Part shown: piece after piece, positions 46,629-54,539 of the stretch
Layout of the letters: each line of letters begins with the position of its first letter
Numbering within the stretch: the first letter of the stretch is position 1
Assembly: GCA_002320815.1 (NCBI GenBank)
Contig: DCLA01000005.1
Span: 86,204-150,203, forward strand
Length of the DNA stretch: 64,000 nt
From: Myxococcales bacterium UBA1660
GTDB lineage: Bacteria; Myxococcota_A; Polyangia; Polyangiales; Houyiibacteriaceae
Reading direction: 5' to 3'
Position numbers and translations under genes: made by a program
The notes under the pieces: generated by a model
Told to the model about the DNA's origin: nothing
Seen by the model: only the letters and a program-made list of their open reading frames with translations
The model's database searches: none

Positions 46629-48236
46629 ATGGCGAGTAGAGCAGAAAACGAAGGAATCCCGGGTGCCGAGGCCCTTGCGGCGTCGTCAGCCGAGCGTCCG
46701 TCGCTCGCTCCGCTGGTCGTCCCTGGCGACGGTCTCCCCTGGCCGGACGTCCAGTTGCCCGCCGACGTCGACCCGGTCGTCGCCCCGGAGGACGCCGACG
46801 CCACCTGGCGCATCCACGACCGCACCCACCTGGAGCTCGCGGTGGAGTACCCGGTCTCCGACGACGACGCGGGGAAGGCCCAGTACGTCTGGGAGGCCTA
46901 CTTCTATCTGCCGCGGAGCCTGCGCATCCACCCGCAGACCTACTCCCACGACGACATCTACCGCGACATGCAGTCCTACGTGCGCTTCGCGGTGCCGGCG
47001 ATGACCCTCGAGGAGCTCGCCGAGGTGCCCGCGCGGGACCTCCGCCCGCATCTGGAGAGCGGCTCGCCCCAGGCGGTCCGCGAGCTGCGGCTCTTCGCCG
47101 GCCAGCTCCGGGCCTCGGCGCGGGGAGCCCGGGCGCGGCTGCGCTGCCTCCTGGACACCGAGGCGCCGGCGCGCATCGAGCTCGCCGCGCGGACCCTGGC
47201 CGTCCGCCTGCACCGAGTCCTGGCGGCCTTCCGCGCCGAGCTGCCCCACGCGCGCACCTCCGAGGCCAAGGTCGCCGCCCGCTGGGTCGACGAGGACATC
47301 TCCCGGGTGGCCGAGACGATCCTGGCCAACACCTCGATGCGCATGAAGGCCGCCGGCCACCTCGGCGCCGCCCAGACCCTGGGCGACGCCGCCGTCGCCG
47401 AGGCTCGCTACCGCGCGGTCCACGGCCACGACGGTGTGGGCTCCGCCGGCGCAGACAAGCGGGCCATCGAGCACCTCGAGTTCCGCCGGCATCTGCTCAA
47501 GCGCTTCACCAGCTCGGTCCTCTGGCTGCGCCGGGACATCTCCGAGGGGGGCCGCTGGACCCTGAACGTGCTCTACGCCGTCGCCGCCTGCCTGGCGATG
47601 GCCTTCGCCATCGCCGCCGCGCTCTACCACGGGCAGGACTTCCGCGCGCTGGGTGGGATGTGGTCCTGGGCCCTGGTCGTCATGCTGGCCTACGCCGGCA
47701 AGGACCGCATCAAGGCCACCCTGCAGGGCTTCTTCTCCAAGCAGGTCCGCAAGCACTTCCCCGACCGCCGCTGGCGCCTCAAGGACCGCGAGAGCGGCCG
47801 CGTGGTGGGCATGGTGGCCGAGCGCTCGGCCTTCGTGGACCCTTCCCAGGTCCCCGCCGACGTGCGCGCGGTCCGGAACAGCACCCGGCAGCACGCCCTG
47901 GAAGAGCAGGCGCGGCCGGAGCGAGTCCTCTGGCACCAGAAGGTCTGCACCCTGAAGGCGGGCCACGTCCACGCCGTGGACCGCCGCTTCAACAACGTCA
48001 CCGAGATCTTCCGGCTCGATTTGGCCCCCTGGCTCGTGCACACCGACGATCCCAAGGAGCGCATCCACTTCGCCGATCCGGAGACCCGGACCATCCACTC
48101 GGCCATGGCGCCGCGGGTCTACAACCTGGGCATCGTCTACCGAGTCCGGGCCAAGGAAGACGTCGACGCCCCCTGGCGCCGGGTCCGGGTGGTGATCGGC
48201 CGCAAGGGCGCCAAGCGCATCGAACCCGTGGTCTGA
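46629..48236 (+). CDS. Unknown membrane protein with two central helices
   Basis: The 535-residue protein is not a family I know. Residues 1-300 are soluble and helical with many Arg/Ala coils (QAVRELRLFAGQLRASARGARARLRCL). Two adjacent membrane helices follow (LNVLYAVAACLAMAFAIAAALY and MWSWALVVMLAYAG). A soluble C-terminal part ends with strands (LHQKVCTLKAGHVHA-type, VYNLGIVYRVRAKEDVDAPWRRVRVV). Both ends probably face the cytoplasm. The ATG at 46629 is chosen; a GTG three codons earlier is in frame. A regulatory or enzyme function cannot be assigned. Confidence 0.65.
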   Translation: MASRAENEGIPGAEALAASSAERPSLAPLVVPGDGLPWPDVQLPADVDPVVAPEDADATWRIHDRTHLELAVEYPVSDDDAGKAQYVWEAYFYLPRSLRIHPQTYSHDDIYRDMQSYVRFAVPAMTLEELAEVPARDLRPHLESGSPQAVRELRLFAGQLRASARGARARLRCLLDTEAPARIELAARTLAVRLHRVLAAFRAELPHARTSEAKVAARWVDEDISRVAETILANTSMRMKAAGHLGAAQTLGDAAVAEARYRAVHGHDGVGSAGADKRAIEHLEFRRHLLKRFTSSVLWLRRDISEGGRWTLNVLYAVAACLAMAFAIAAALYHGQDFRALGGMWSWALVVMLAYAGKDRIKATLQGFFSKQVRKHFPDRRWRLKDRESGRVVGMVAERSAFVDPSQVPADVRAVRNSTRQHALEEQARPERVLWHQKVCTLKAGHVHAVDRRFNNVTEIFRLDLAPWLVHTDDPKERIHFADPETRTIHSAMAPRVYNLGIVYRVRAKEDVDAPWRRVRVVIGRKGAKRIEPVV

Positions 48237-48336
48237 GGGACCGGGCGGGGCTCGCGGGCTTGCTCTCTCCGGGGTGGGGCCCGAGAGTTCGGGGGCCGAG
48301 AGAATCTCGGCGCCGCCGGCTCCGTCGGCACCACCC

Positions 48337-49467
48337 ATGAGGTTCCCCTTGGCCCGCCTTCGACTCGCTCCCTTCCTTTTGCTCGCCCTGACCGCCGCCT
48401 GCGACTGCGGCGACGACGACGACCCCACCGACGGTCCCTTCCCGACGGAGGACATGGGCGACGGCGTCGACGGGGGCGGCGACGACCTCGGAACCGTCGA
48501 GCCCGAGCCCCTGAACGAGTTCGCGGCGGACTACGCCGCGGCCTACTGCGCCAAGGTCGAGGAGTGCTACGGACCAGGCGCCGTCGACCTGATGATCGAG
48601 AACTGCGCCGAGGCCATCGAGGCCGAGCTGGCCGATTCGCTGATCCCCAACTGGCGCGCCGGCGAAGACGCCCTCCAGCTCGTCATCGACGAGGACGCCG
48701 CGGACGGCTGCGTGGCCGCGATCGGAGCCACCGCCTGCGTGGACCTGAACACCTTCCTGGCCGACGGCTGCGACACCTTCTTGATGGGCCAGCAGGCCAC
48801 CGGCGAGGCCTGCACCACCCGGCAGGACTGCCCGGCGGGCGACTACTGCGCCGTAGCGGCCACCTGCCCCGGCACCTGCACCACCTACGCCGCCGAGGGT
48901 GAGAGCTGCGAGTCCCTCCGCTGCGCGCCCGGCGCCTTCTGCAACGAGACCACGGAGTGCGAGGCGCTGCCCGTCGCCGGCGAAGCGTGTGACCTGGACA
49001 TCGCCTGCTCGGGTCTCCTCTACTGCGCCACCGACGGGGACACCTCGCCGAGCTGTCGCTCCCAGGACCAGGTCTTCACCGTGGCCCAGAACGAGGCCTG
49101 CATGCTCTCGGCCGCCGGACCCTTCTGCCAGGACGGGCTGAGCTGCGTCGTCCAGGGCGACGGCTTCGTCTGCGCCAACCGGGTCACCGCGGGGGCCGTC
49201 TGCCGCGTGGGCTTCCCCGACCAGTGCCCCGACGGGCAGTCCTGCTTCGTCGAAGACGTCGTCGCCGGCATGGGCACCTGCATGGACGCCGCCGGCGAGG
49301 GCGAGGCCTGCGCCGGCCTCCCGTGCGGGCCGGGGCTCGTCTGCGGTCTCGAGAGCGAGACCTGCATCCCCCTCGCGCGGCTGGGCGACGCCTGCGCCGA
49401 GAACTCCGAGTGCGGGTCGGTGATCTGCGAGGGCGGCGTCTGCATGTCGCCGGGCTGCATTTTTTGA
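48337..49467 (+). CDS. Cys-rich lipoprotein
   Basis: The 376-residue protein has a signal and lipobox-like LLALTAACDCG, a long Asp-rich linker, then a helical Cys-pair domain (YAAAYCAKVEECYGPGAVDLMIENC). Repeated small disulfide modules follow with the pattern G-x-x-C-x(5-6)-C-P-x-G-x-x-C (GEACTTRQDCPAGDYC, GAVCRVGFPDQCPDGQSC, GDACAENSECGSVICEGGVC). Such EB/Dickkopf-like repeats are common in myxobacterial surface lipoproteins of unknown role. Start ATG 48337. Confidence 0.75.
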   Translation: MRFPLARLRLAPFLLLALTAACDCGDDDDPTDGPFPTEDMGDGVDGGGDDLGTVEPEPLNEFAADYAAAYCAKVEECYGPGAVDLMIENCAEAIEAELADSLIPNWRAGEDALQLVIDEDAADGCVAAIGATACVDLNTFLADGCDTFLMGQQATGEACTTRQDCPAGDYCAVAATCPGTCTTYAAEGESCESLRCAPGAFCNETTECEALPVAGEACDLDIACSGLLYCATDGDTSPSCRSQDQVFTVAQNEACMLSAAGPFCQDGLSCVVQGDGFVCANRVTAGAVCRVGFPDQCPDGQSCFVEDVVAGMGTCMDAAGEGEACAGLPCGPGLVCGLESETCIPLARLGDACAENSECGSVICEGGVCMSPGCIF

Positions 49468-49509
49468 CCTCGACTCTCGCGTCCGCGGCGGCGACCATGG
49501 CGCGCGGAG

Positions 49510-51420
49510 ATGTCCGAGAAGTCCGAGCCGTTTTCGATACATTGGCAGAGCTTCACCCTCCATGCGGTGGAGCTCCTCGCCGTTCTGGACCCGCAGGGCG
49601 TCTTTCGCTGGGTCAATGAGCGCTGGGAGGACGCCCTCGGCTGGCCACCCGCCGAGCTGGTGGGACGCCAGTACGGGGAGCTGACCAGCCCCATCGACCT
49701 CGACGAGAGCAACCGGCAGTTCCAGCGGCTCCTCACCGGCGAGCGGGTCGCCGGCATCCTGCACCGATTCCAGACCTTTGACGGCGACTGGCGCTGGATC
49801 GAATGGAACGCCTCTCTCGGTGAGGATGGCTTGGTCTACGCCCACGCCAGCGACCGCACCGACGAGCAGAAGCGGATCCACGAGCTCGCCGCTTCGGTCG
49901 AGTTCCTGCGGATGGCGGAGGAGATGTCCGACGTGGGTCACTGGCGGGTGGACCTGGTCGACGGGACCGTCTTCTGGTCCCCGCAGGTCTACCGGATCCA
50001 TGGCGTGGACCCCGAGGCGTACGAGCCTAATCTGGAAACGGCCATCGACGCCTATCACCCCGACGACCGAGAAATCGTCCAGGGCCACGTGGCTCGTTCG
50101 GTGGAGCGAAGAGAGCCCTTCGACTTCGAGCTGCGCATCGTGCGCCCCAACGGCGACGTGCGGCAGGTGCATTCGGTGGGCACTCCGCAGGTGGATCGGG
50201 ACGGCGAGGTCGCGGGGATCTTCGGCGTCTTTCGGGACATCACCAAGCAGCACGAGCTTCGACAGCGCTTGGCCCAGTCCGAGAAGATGGCCTCGATCGG
50301 CACCCTGGCCGCTGGCGTGGCCCACGAGATCAACAACCCGCTGAGCTACATCCAGGCCAACGCCCACCAGTTGGCGGAGGAGTTCTCCCATCTCGCCGGG
50401 GTGAGCCCCTCGGCTCGCTTGCGCGAAATGGCGGAGATGATCGACGACATCCGCAGCGGCACCGAGCGCATCGGCAAGATCGTCAAGGGCCTCAAGGCCT
50501 TCTCGCGCTCCTCGGAGGCGCGGGTGGAGATCGTCGAGCTACCGCGCGTGGTGGACGTGGCCATTCGTCTCTGCGCCACCGAGTTGCGCCACAAGGCGCG
50601 GCTCACCGTGGAAGCCGACCCTGCCACGCCGCTCGTCCGAGCCGACGAGTCCCAGCTCGCTCAAGTGGTCATCAACCTGGTGGTCAACGCGGCCCACGCA
50701 TTCCCCGACGGCACCGTGGACTCCAACGAGGTGATCATCCGAACCGGCCGAGACACCGACCGCGCCTTCGCCTTCCTGGAGGTTCGCGACAACGGTTCGG
50801 GGATGTCCGAAGAGATCCTGTCGAAGGCGTTCGCGCCCTTCTTCACCACCAAGCCCCAGGGCATCGGCACCGGGCTGGGGCTCTCGATCTCGCACGGCAT
50901 CGTGCGCTCCTTCGGCGGCGACATCGAAGCGCGCTCCAAGGTCGGCAAGGGCACGGTGATGCGCATCATCCTCCCGGTCGCACGCGGCAGCGGGGTGGGT
51001 CCGGCCGACGCCCGACGCACCAGCGTGGCGCCGCAGCGGGAGTCCACGCCAGGCGCGAACATCGTCGTCATCGATGACGACCCGCTGGTGGGCCGCTCCA
51101 TCGTGCGCATCCTCCGCGATTGGAAGGCCAAGCACGAGACCGACCCGCGCGCGGTGCTCCAGCGGATTCGCGGGGGCGAGCACTTCGACGTGATCCTCTG
51201 CGACCTGATGATGCCCACCATGTCCGGGCGCGAGTTCTGCGAAGCCCTCGAGGCCCACGACCCCACGATGCTCGAGCGGGTCATCCTGGTCACCGGCGGT
51301 GCCATCTCCATCGAGTCGGAGCAGTTCCTCGCGCGCACCTCGGTCGAAGTCATTCACAAGCCGCTGATGCCTGCGGTCGTCCAGAAAGCGGTGGTCCAGC
51401 GCCTCGACCCGAGCGCCTGA
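49510..51420 (+). CDS. PAS-containing hybrid sensor histidine kinase with C-terminal receiver
   Basis: The 636-residue soluble protein has two PAS domains (about 15-115 and 130-245) with a PAC-type DRDGEVAGIFGVFRDIT. HisKA follows with LAAGVAHEINNPLSYI (His272), then a HATPase with NLVVNAAHA (N box), DNGSGMS (G1), FTTKPQGIGTGLGL (G2) and FGGDIEARSKVG. The receiver domain at about 500-636 has VIDDDPLVG, phospho-acceptor Asp in LCDLMMP, VTGG and the KP Lys. It is probably a cytoplasmic sensor of redox or small ligands. No response regulator gene adjoins it. Start ATG 49510. Confidence 0.92.
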   Translation: MSEKSEPFSIHWQSFTLHAVELLAVLDPQGVFRWVNERWEDALGWPPAELVGRQYGELTSPIDLDESNRQFQRLLTGERVAGILHRFQTFDGDWRWIEWNASLGEDGLVYAHASDRTDEQKRIHELAASVEFLRMAEEMSDVGHWRVDLVDGTVFWSPQVYRIHGVDPEAYEPNLETAIDAYHPDDREIVQGHVARSVERREPFDFELRIVRPNGDVRQVHSVGTPQVDRDGEVAGIFGVFRDITKQHELRQRLAQSEKMASIGTLAAGVAHEINNPLSYIQANAHQLAEEFSHLAGVSPSARLREMAEMIDDIRSGTERIGKIVKGLKAFSRSSEARVEIVELPRVVDVAIRLCATELRHKARLTVEADPATPLVRADESQLAQVVINLVVNAAHAFPDGTVDSNEVIIRTGRDTDRAFAFLEVRDNGSGMSEEILSKAFAPFFTTKPQGIGTGLGLSISHGIVRSFGGDIEARSKVGKGTVMRIILPVARGSGVGPADARRTSVAPQRESTPGANIVVIDDDPLVGRSIVRILRDWKAKHETDPRAVLQRIRGGEHFDVILCDLMMPTMSGREFCEALEAHDPTMLERVILVTGGAISIESEQFLARTSVEVIHKPLMPAVVQKAVVQRLDPSA

Positions 51421-51463
51421 GGGGCTGCCTCGGACGGGTCACCGCAGGCTATGCTCGCACCGC

Positions 51464-52234
51464 ATGGCCCGCGACGACGGCGACGCGCCCGACGATGCGC
51501 CCCTGACGCTCCCAGTCCGAGGAGCGCCTTGGCTCGGTCTCGGCGTCCTGGTGGCGCTGCTGGCCGCCGGCGCGCTGGTCCTCATGATCCGCGACCCGGC
51601 CGGCGAATCCGCCGACGCCGGCGTCGATGCCTATCGCCCGATGATCATCGGCATGCCGGTGGTCATCGCCCGCTCGACCGTGGTGCCCCTGGACGAAGCC
51701 GAGGTCTCCCGCCTCGCCGCCGCCGAACCGACGAGGGGCGACCCGCCTGCGGCTCCCTCCACGCGCCGCCCGTTGAGCGAGCGGTCCACCCGGGCGTCGA
51801 GCGCAGGGCCGAGCGCGGGCTCCGGACCGAATCCGGTCGCCGGCGCGACCGAGCCGCCGAGCGTCGAGCCCTCCACGGGCTCCGCGCCGACCGGGTCACC
51901 CAGCGGCGGCCGCACCCTCGCCGCCGCCGACGGCCCCGCTGCCCAGGCCGCCGCGGCTGCGTACCGGCTGCAGGCCCAGCGGGTCGTCCAGCAGCGCTAC
52001 CTCTCGCAGATCCAGGACTGCTTCGACGCCGCCACCGCGCGCGACCCCAGCCTCTCCGGCGAGGTCACCCTGGGCTACGTCCCCGCCGACGACGGCTCGG
52101 TCCTGAGCAGTCGCGCCGTCCTCGACACCATCGGCGCCGGCGTCGGCGACTGCGTCGCCCGCAGCGCCCGCACCTGGCAGCTCCCCCCGCCGCCCCCGAA
52201 CGCGCTCGAGCTCCGGATGACCTTCGCCCTCTGA
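51464..52234 (+). CDS. Membrane-anchored AgmX/PglI C-terminal domain protein
   Basis: The 256-residue protein has one N-terminal membrane helix (WLGLGVLVALLAAGALVLMI) and a Pro/Ser/Thr-rich spacer (about 80-150). The last 90 residues carry the AgmX/PglI domain: VVQQRYLSQIQDCFDAATARDP, GEVTLGYVPADDGSVLSS, IGAGVGDCVARSARTWQLPPPP. The layout resembles TonB-like periplasm-spanning proteins. It follows the hybrid kinase by 43 bases and may be cotranscribed. Role unknown. Confidence 0.65.
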   Translation: MARDDGDAPDDAPLTLPVRGAPWLGLGVLVALLAAGALVLMIRDPAGESADAGVDAYRPMIIGMPVVIARSTVVPLDEAEVSRLAAAEPTRGDPPAAPSTRRPLSERSTRASSAGPSAGSGPNPVAGATEPPSVEPSTGSAPTGSPSGGRTLAAADGPAAQAAAAAYRLQAQRVVQQRYLSQIQDCFDAATARDPSLSGEVTLGYVPADDGSVLSSRAVLDTIGAGVGDCVARSARTWQLPPPPPNALELRMTFAL

Positions 52235-52309
52235 GCCGGAGAGTTCCAGGGGTGCTGCGCCGGCTCTCCTACCGTACCATCACGCCGAGTCCCGATGGAC
52301 TACGAACCC

Positions 52310-52666
52310 ATGACCTCCATGATTATGATGGTTTTCTGCGTGGTCGCGTCGGTTCTTTCGGGCTGCGAGCAGCCTCATCCCGTGGATGAGTGTCGGTCGG
52401 AGATCGAGGAGCTGCTCGGGATGAGCGAGGCTCTTCATGGGCCAACAGGGTGCCCCGAGCGTTCGAGGCGTCTGGTCGAGGAGCGATTGTCGAGTCTGCG
52501 CAAAGCCGCGTACGAAATGTGCTCTGCTTCGGAATTCTATATATCGTGGAGCACACCCTCGGACGTTGTGCGTCCTGCAGCGTGGACGCCGCTGCCGAGT
52601 GCCAGCGGATATGTGAGACGTTGTCGCTATGAACCGCCTGGGTCGTGCTGCTGCAGAGCGCGGTGA
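52310..52666 (+). CDS. Small putative lipoprotein, atypical composition, possibly frameshifted
   Basis: The 118-residue frame starts with a good signal and lipobox (MMVFCVVASVLSGC) and reads plausibly to about residue 80 (RRLVEERLSSLRKAAYEMC). The remaining tail (Ser/Pro/Arg-rich, ending CCCRAR) looks unlike protein. Another frame over the same bases ends with a Cys-rich CASCSVDAAAECQRICETLSL-like tail, so a frameshift near 52540 is possible. GC content is visibly lower than in the neighbours. No family recognised. ATG 52310 is used; ATG 52295 is in frame. Confidence 0.4.
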   Translation: MTSMIMMVFCVVASVLSGCEQPHPVDECRSEIEELLGMSEALHGPTGCPERSRRLVEERLSSLRKAAYEMCSASEFYISWSTPSDVVRPAAWTPLPSASGYVRRCRYEPPGSCCCRAR

Positions 52667-52747
52667 GCCGGCGCACGGCGTCCGCTGCGCTGGCGAACCT
52701 ACGCAGCCGTCGCGACATGACGGGACTCGCACGGGAGGCTGATTAGC

Positions 52748-53440
52748 ATGGGGTACGAGTTGCGCGATTTCGGAGAAGCGATTGCGGCGTGGTACGAGGG
52801 GCTTGGCCGGACGGATCGGGCAAGTGCGCTGCGAGCGTGCAACCCCTTTCGAGATGAGAGCCTGGCAGTCAGGCTCGGAAAGATCGAAACCACGGCGGAT
52901 ATCGAGTTCGGTCGATTTGGAAAGGCTGTCGCCCGCGATGCGTTTGGAAACGACTTTCGATTCGTATCCAAGGGGATCGGGTTCTGGGATCATGACGAGC
53001 AGCGGGTCCGAGTTGTCTTTGCCACTCCGTCCGAGCTCGTTGACGCTCTCTACGTCCGGGCGCCCGAGCCCCCGGCGGCCGTAGACCACTTCACGACAGT
53101 GCTCGATGGCGGGGACGAAGTGACTCGTGAGTTTTTATCTCGGGCCTCGGATGATGAGGTCAACTCCTTCTTCTCGCCGAGACACTTGAGCTCCGCCGTC
53201 TACCTCGACAATGCCGTCTACATCTTGGCAGCGCCCCGCGAGCTGCTCGAGCAAGGGCTGTCGCAGTTCTCCGCTCCGGCGATTTTGCTCGCCGCGCTTC
53301 ATGCCAAGCCCCGAGCCTTGGAGGCCCTCCTCCAGCGAGGGGTCGACACGACGGCGAAGGATGCGATGGGGCGCGGGCTCCGCTTTTACGCAGCGAGAAC
53401 CAGACCCGAATGCCGCGCGCTCCTGGAGCCCTACCTCTGA
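52748..53440 (+). CDS. Unknown protein with C-terminal ankyrin-like region
   Basis: The 230-residue product is soluble with no signal peptide. Codon use is less GC-biased than around it. The last 60 residues (PAILLAALHAKPRALEALLQ then RGVDTTAKDAMGRGL) resemble one or two ankyrin repeats; the N-terminal 150 residues match nothing I know. It is followed after 53 bases by a strong terminator. With the small lipoprotein upstream it forms a distinct accessory pair. Confidence 0.55.
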   Translation: MGYELRDFGEAIAAWYEGLGRTDRASALRACNPFRDESLAVRLGKIETTADIEFGRFGKAVARDAFGNDFRFVSKGIGFWDHDEQRVRVVFATPSELVDALYVRAPEPPAAVDHFTTVLDGGDEVTREFLSRASDDEVNSFFSPRHLSSAVYLDNAVYILAAPRELLEQGLSQFSAPAILLAALHAKPRALEALLQRGVDTTAKDAMGRGLRFYAARTRPECRALLEPYL

Positions 53441-53493
53441 ACGCCGGGCCCTGCTGCCGCCGATGGGCGAACGCGCTCGGGGCCGAACGAAAG

Positions 53494-53525
53494 ACGCCCC
53501 CGCGGCTGGGCCGGGGGGCGTTTTT
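53494..53525 (+). terminator. Intrinsic terminator, probably bidirectional
   Basis: ACGCCCCC (53494-53501) pairs with GGGGGCGT (53514-53521), extendable by GCGG/CCGG-type bases, and is followed by TTTTT (53521-53525). It ends the 52748 gene on the plus strand. On the minus strand it lies 19 bases past the methyltransferase stop with a poorer T tract, so it may also end the sterol operon. Confidence 0.75.
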
Positions 53526-53543
53526 CGTGGAGCCGTCCCGGGG

Positions 53544-54539
53544 TCAGTCGGGGACCTTGGCGAGGACGAAGTACATCGGGGTGAAGAGCTTGCGCTCGCC
53601 GCCGGCGACGAGGCCGTCGGCGGCGGCGTTGAGGAAGTCGCTGACCTGCTTGGTGCCTTCGGGGACGAGGCGGAGCTTCTGCAGGACGTTGAGGGCGTTG
53701 TTGGTGATGACGCGGCCCACCGGGGTGCGGGGCAGGGAGCTCAGGCTGAAGTCGCCGCCGGTGAGCGACTGGTACCACGGGGTCTCGGGGTCGCCCTCGC
53801 CGGCGAGGTCCTTGGTCTCCAGGACCTCGAAGCCGGCGGCCTCGAAGGCGTGGTCGATCTCGGAGGTGTGGGCCAGGTCGGGGAGGCCGTCGCCCTCCTC
53901 GATCTCCTTCTTGATGCGCCGGTGCTCGGGGTCGTTGCCGTCGTAGTTGTCGGTCAGGGCCCACTCGTAGACGGCGAAGCGCGCGCCGGGCTTGAGGATG
54001 CGCTTCACGCCGCTGAACATCTTCACGCGGTCGGGCGCGTGGCAGGTGGCCTCGATGCCGTAGGCGGCGTCGAAGGTTCCGTCCTCGAAGGGGAGGTTCA
54101 TGAAGTCGGCCTCGGCGAAGGAGACGCGATCCTGCAGGCCGGCCTTCTGGGTGAGCTTGCGGGCGCGGCCGAGCTGGTGCGCGTTGGCGTTCACGCCGAC
54201 GACGTCGTGGCCGAAGTGGCTGGCCATGTAGCGCGCCGGTCCACCGACGCCGCAGCCGAGGTCCACGGCCTTCATCTGGGGCGCGAGGCGGAGCTTGCGG
54301 CCGAGGAAGCGCTCGTGGCGCTTGAGGGCGGCGTAGAACTTCTCGTGCTTGAAGCGCGGGGAGAAGTGGAAGCTGTCGCCCCAGGCCATCTCGTAGAAGT
54401 CGGTGACCAGGTCGTAGTACTGGTTCACCAGGGTGCTGTACGCGCCCTTGCGCTCGTCGCTGCTGGTGGCGCCGTCGTCGTGGAGCTTGCGGTACTCGGA
54501 GACGGTGTCGGTGAACTCGTTGGAAGAGAGACGGGTCAT
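53544..54539 (-). CDS. Sterol C-24 methyltransferase (Erg6/SMT1-like)
   Basis: The 331-residue SAM methyltransferase has the sterol methyltransferase signature regions in order: FYEMAWGDSFHFSPR (region I, 48-62, YEYGWG in yeast), LGCGVGGPA (SAM motif, 94-102), GIEATCHAPD (162-169) and YEWALTDNYDGNDPEHRRI (191-). The tail region GDGLPDL and end LVAGGERKLFTPM follow the yeast enzyme LVAGGKSKLFTPM closely. It would add a methyl to C-24 of a sterol side chain. It overlaps the cyclase stop (ATGA), the last gene of the sterol operon. The match to eukaryotic SMTs is the best clue to the operon's product. Confidence 0.88.
   Translation of the reverse strand: MTRLSSNEFTDTVSEYRKLHDDGATSSDERKGAYSTLVNQYYDLVTDFYEMAWGDSFHFSPRFKHEKFYAALKRHERFLGRKLRLAPQMKAVDLGCGVGGPARYMASHFGHDVVGVNANAHQLGRARKLTQKAGLQDRVSFAEADFMNLPFEDGTFDAAYGIEATCHAPDRVKMFSGVKRILKPGARFAVYEWALTDNYDGNDPEHRRIKKEIEEGDGLPDLAHTSEIDHAFEAAGFEVLETKDLAGEGDPETPWYQSLTGGDFSLSSLPRTPVGRVITNNALNVLQKLRLVPEGTKQVSDFLNAAADGLVAGGERKLFTPMYFVLAKVPD

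Noticed and set aside
52280..53089. Minus-strand frame of 269 codons in the low-GC stretch
   Set aside because: Composition is Arg/Pro/Ser-rich, with no domain; plus-strand frames have signal peptide and ankyrin-like features.
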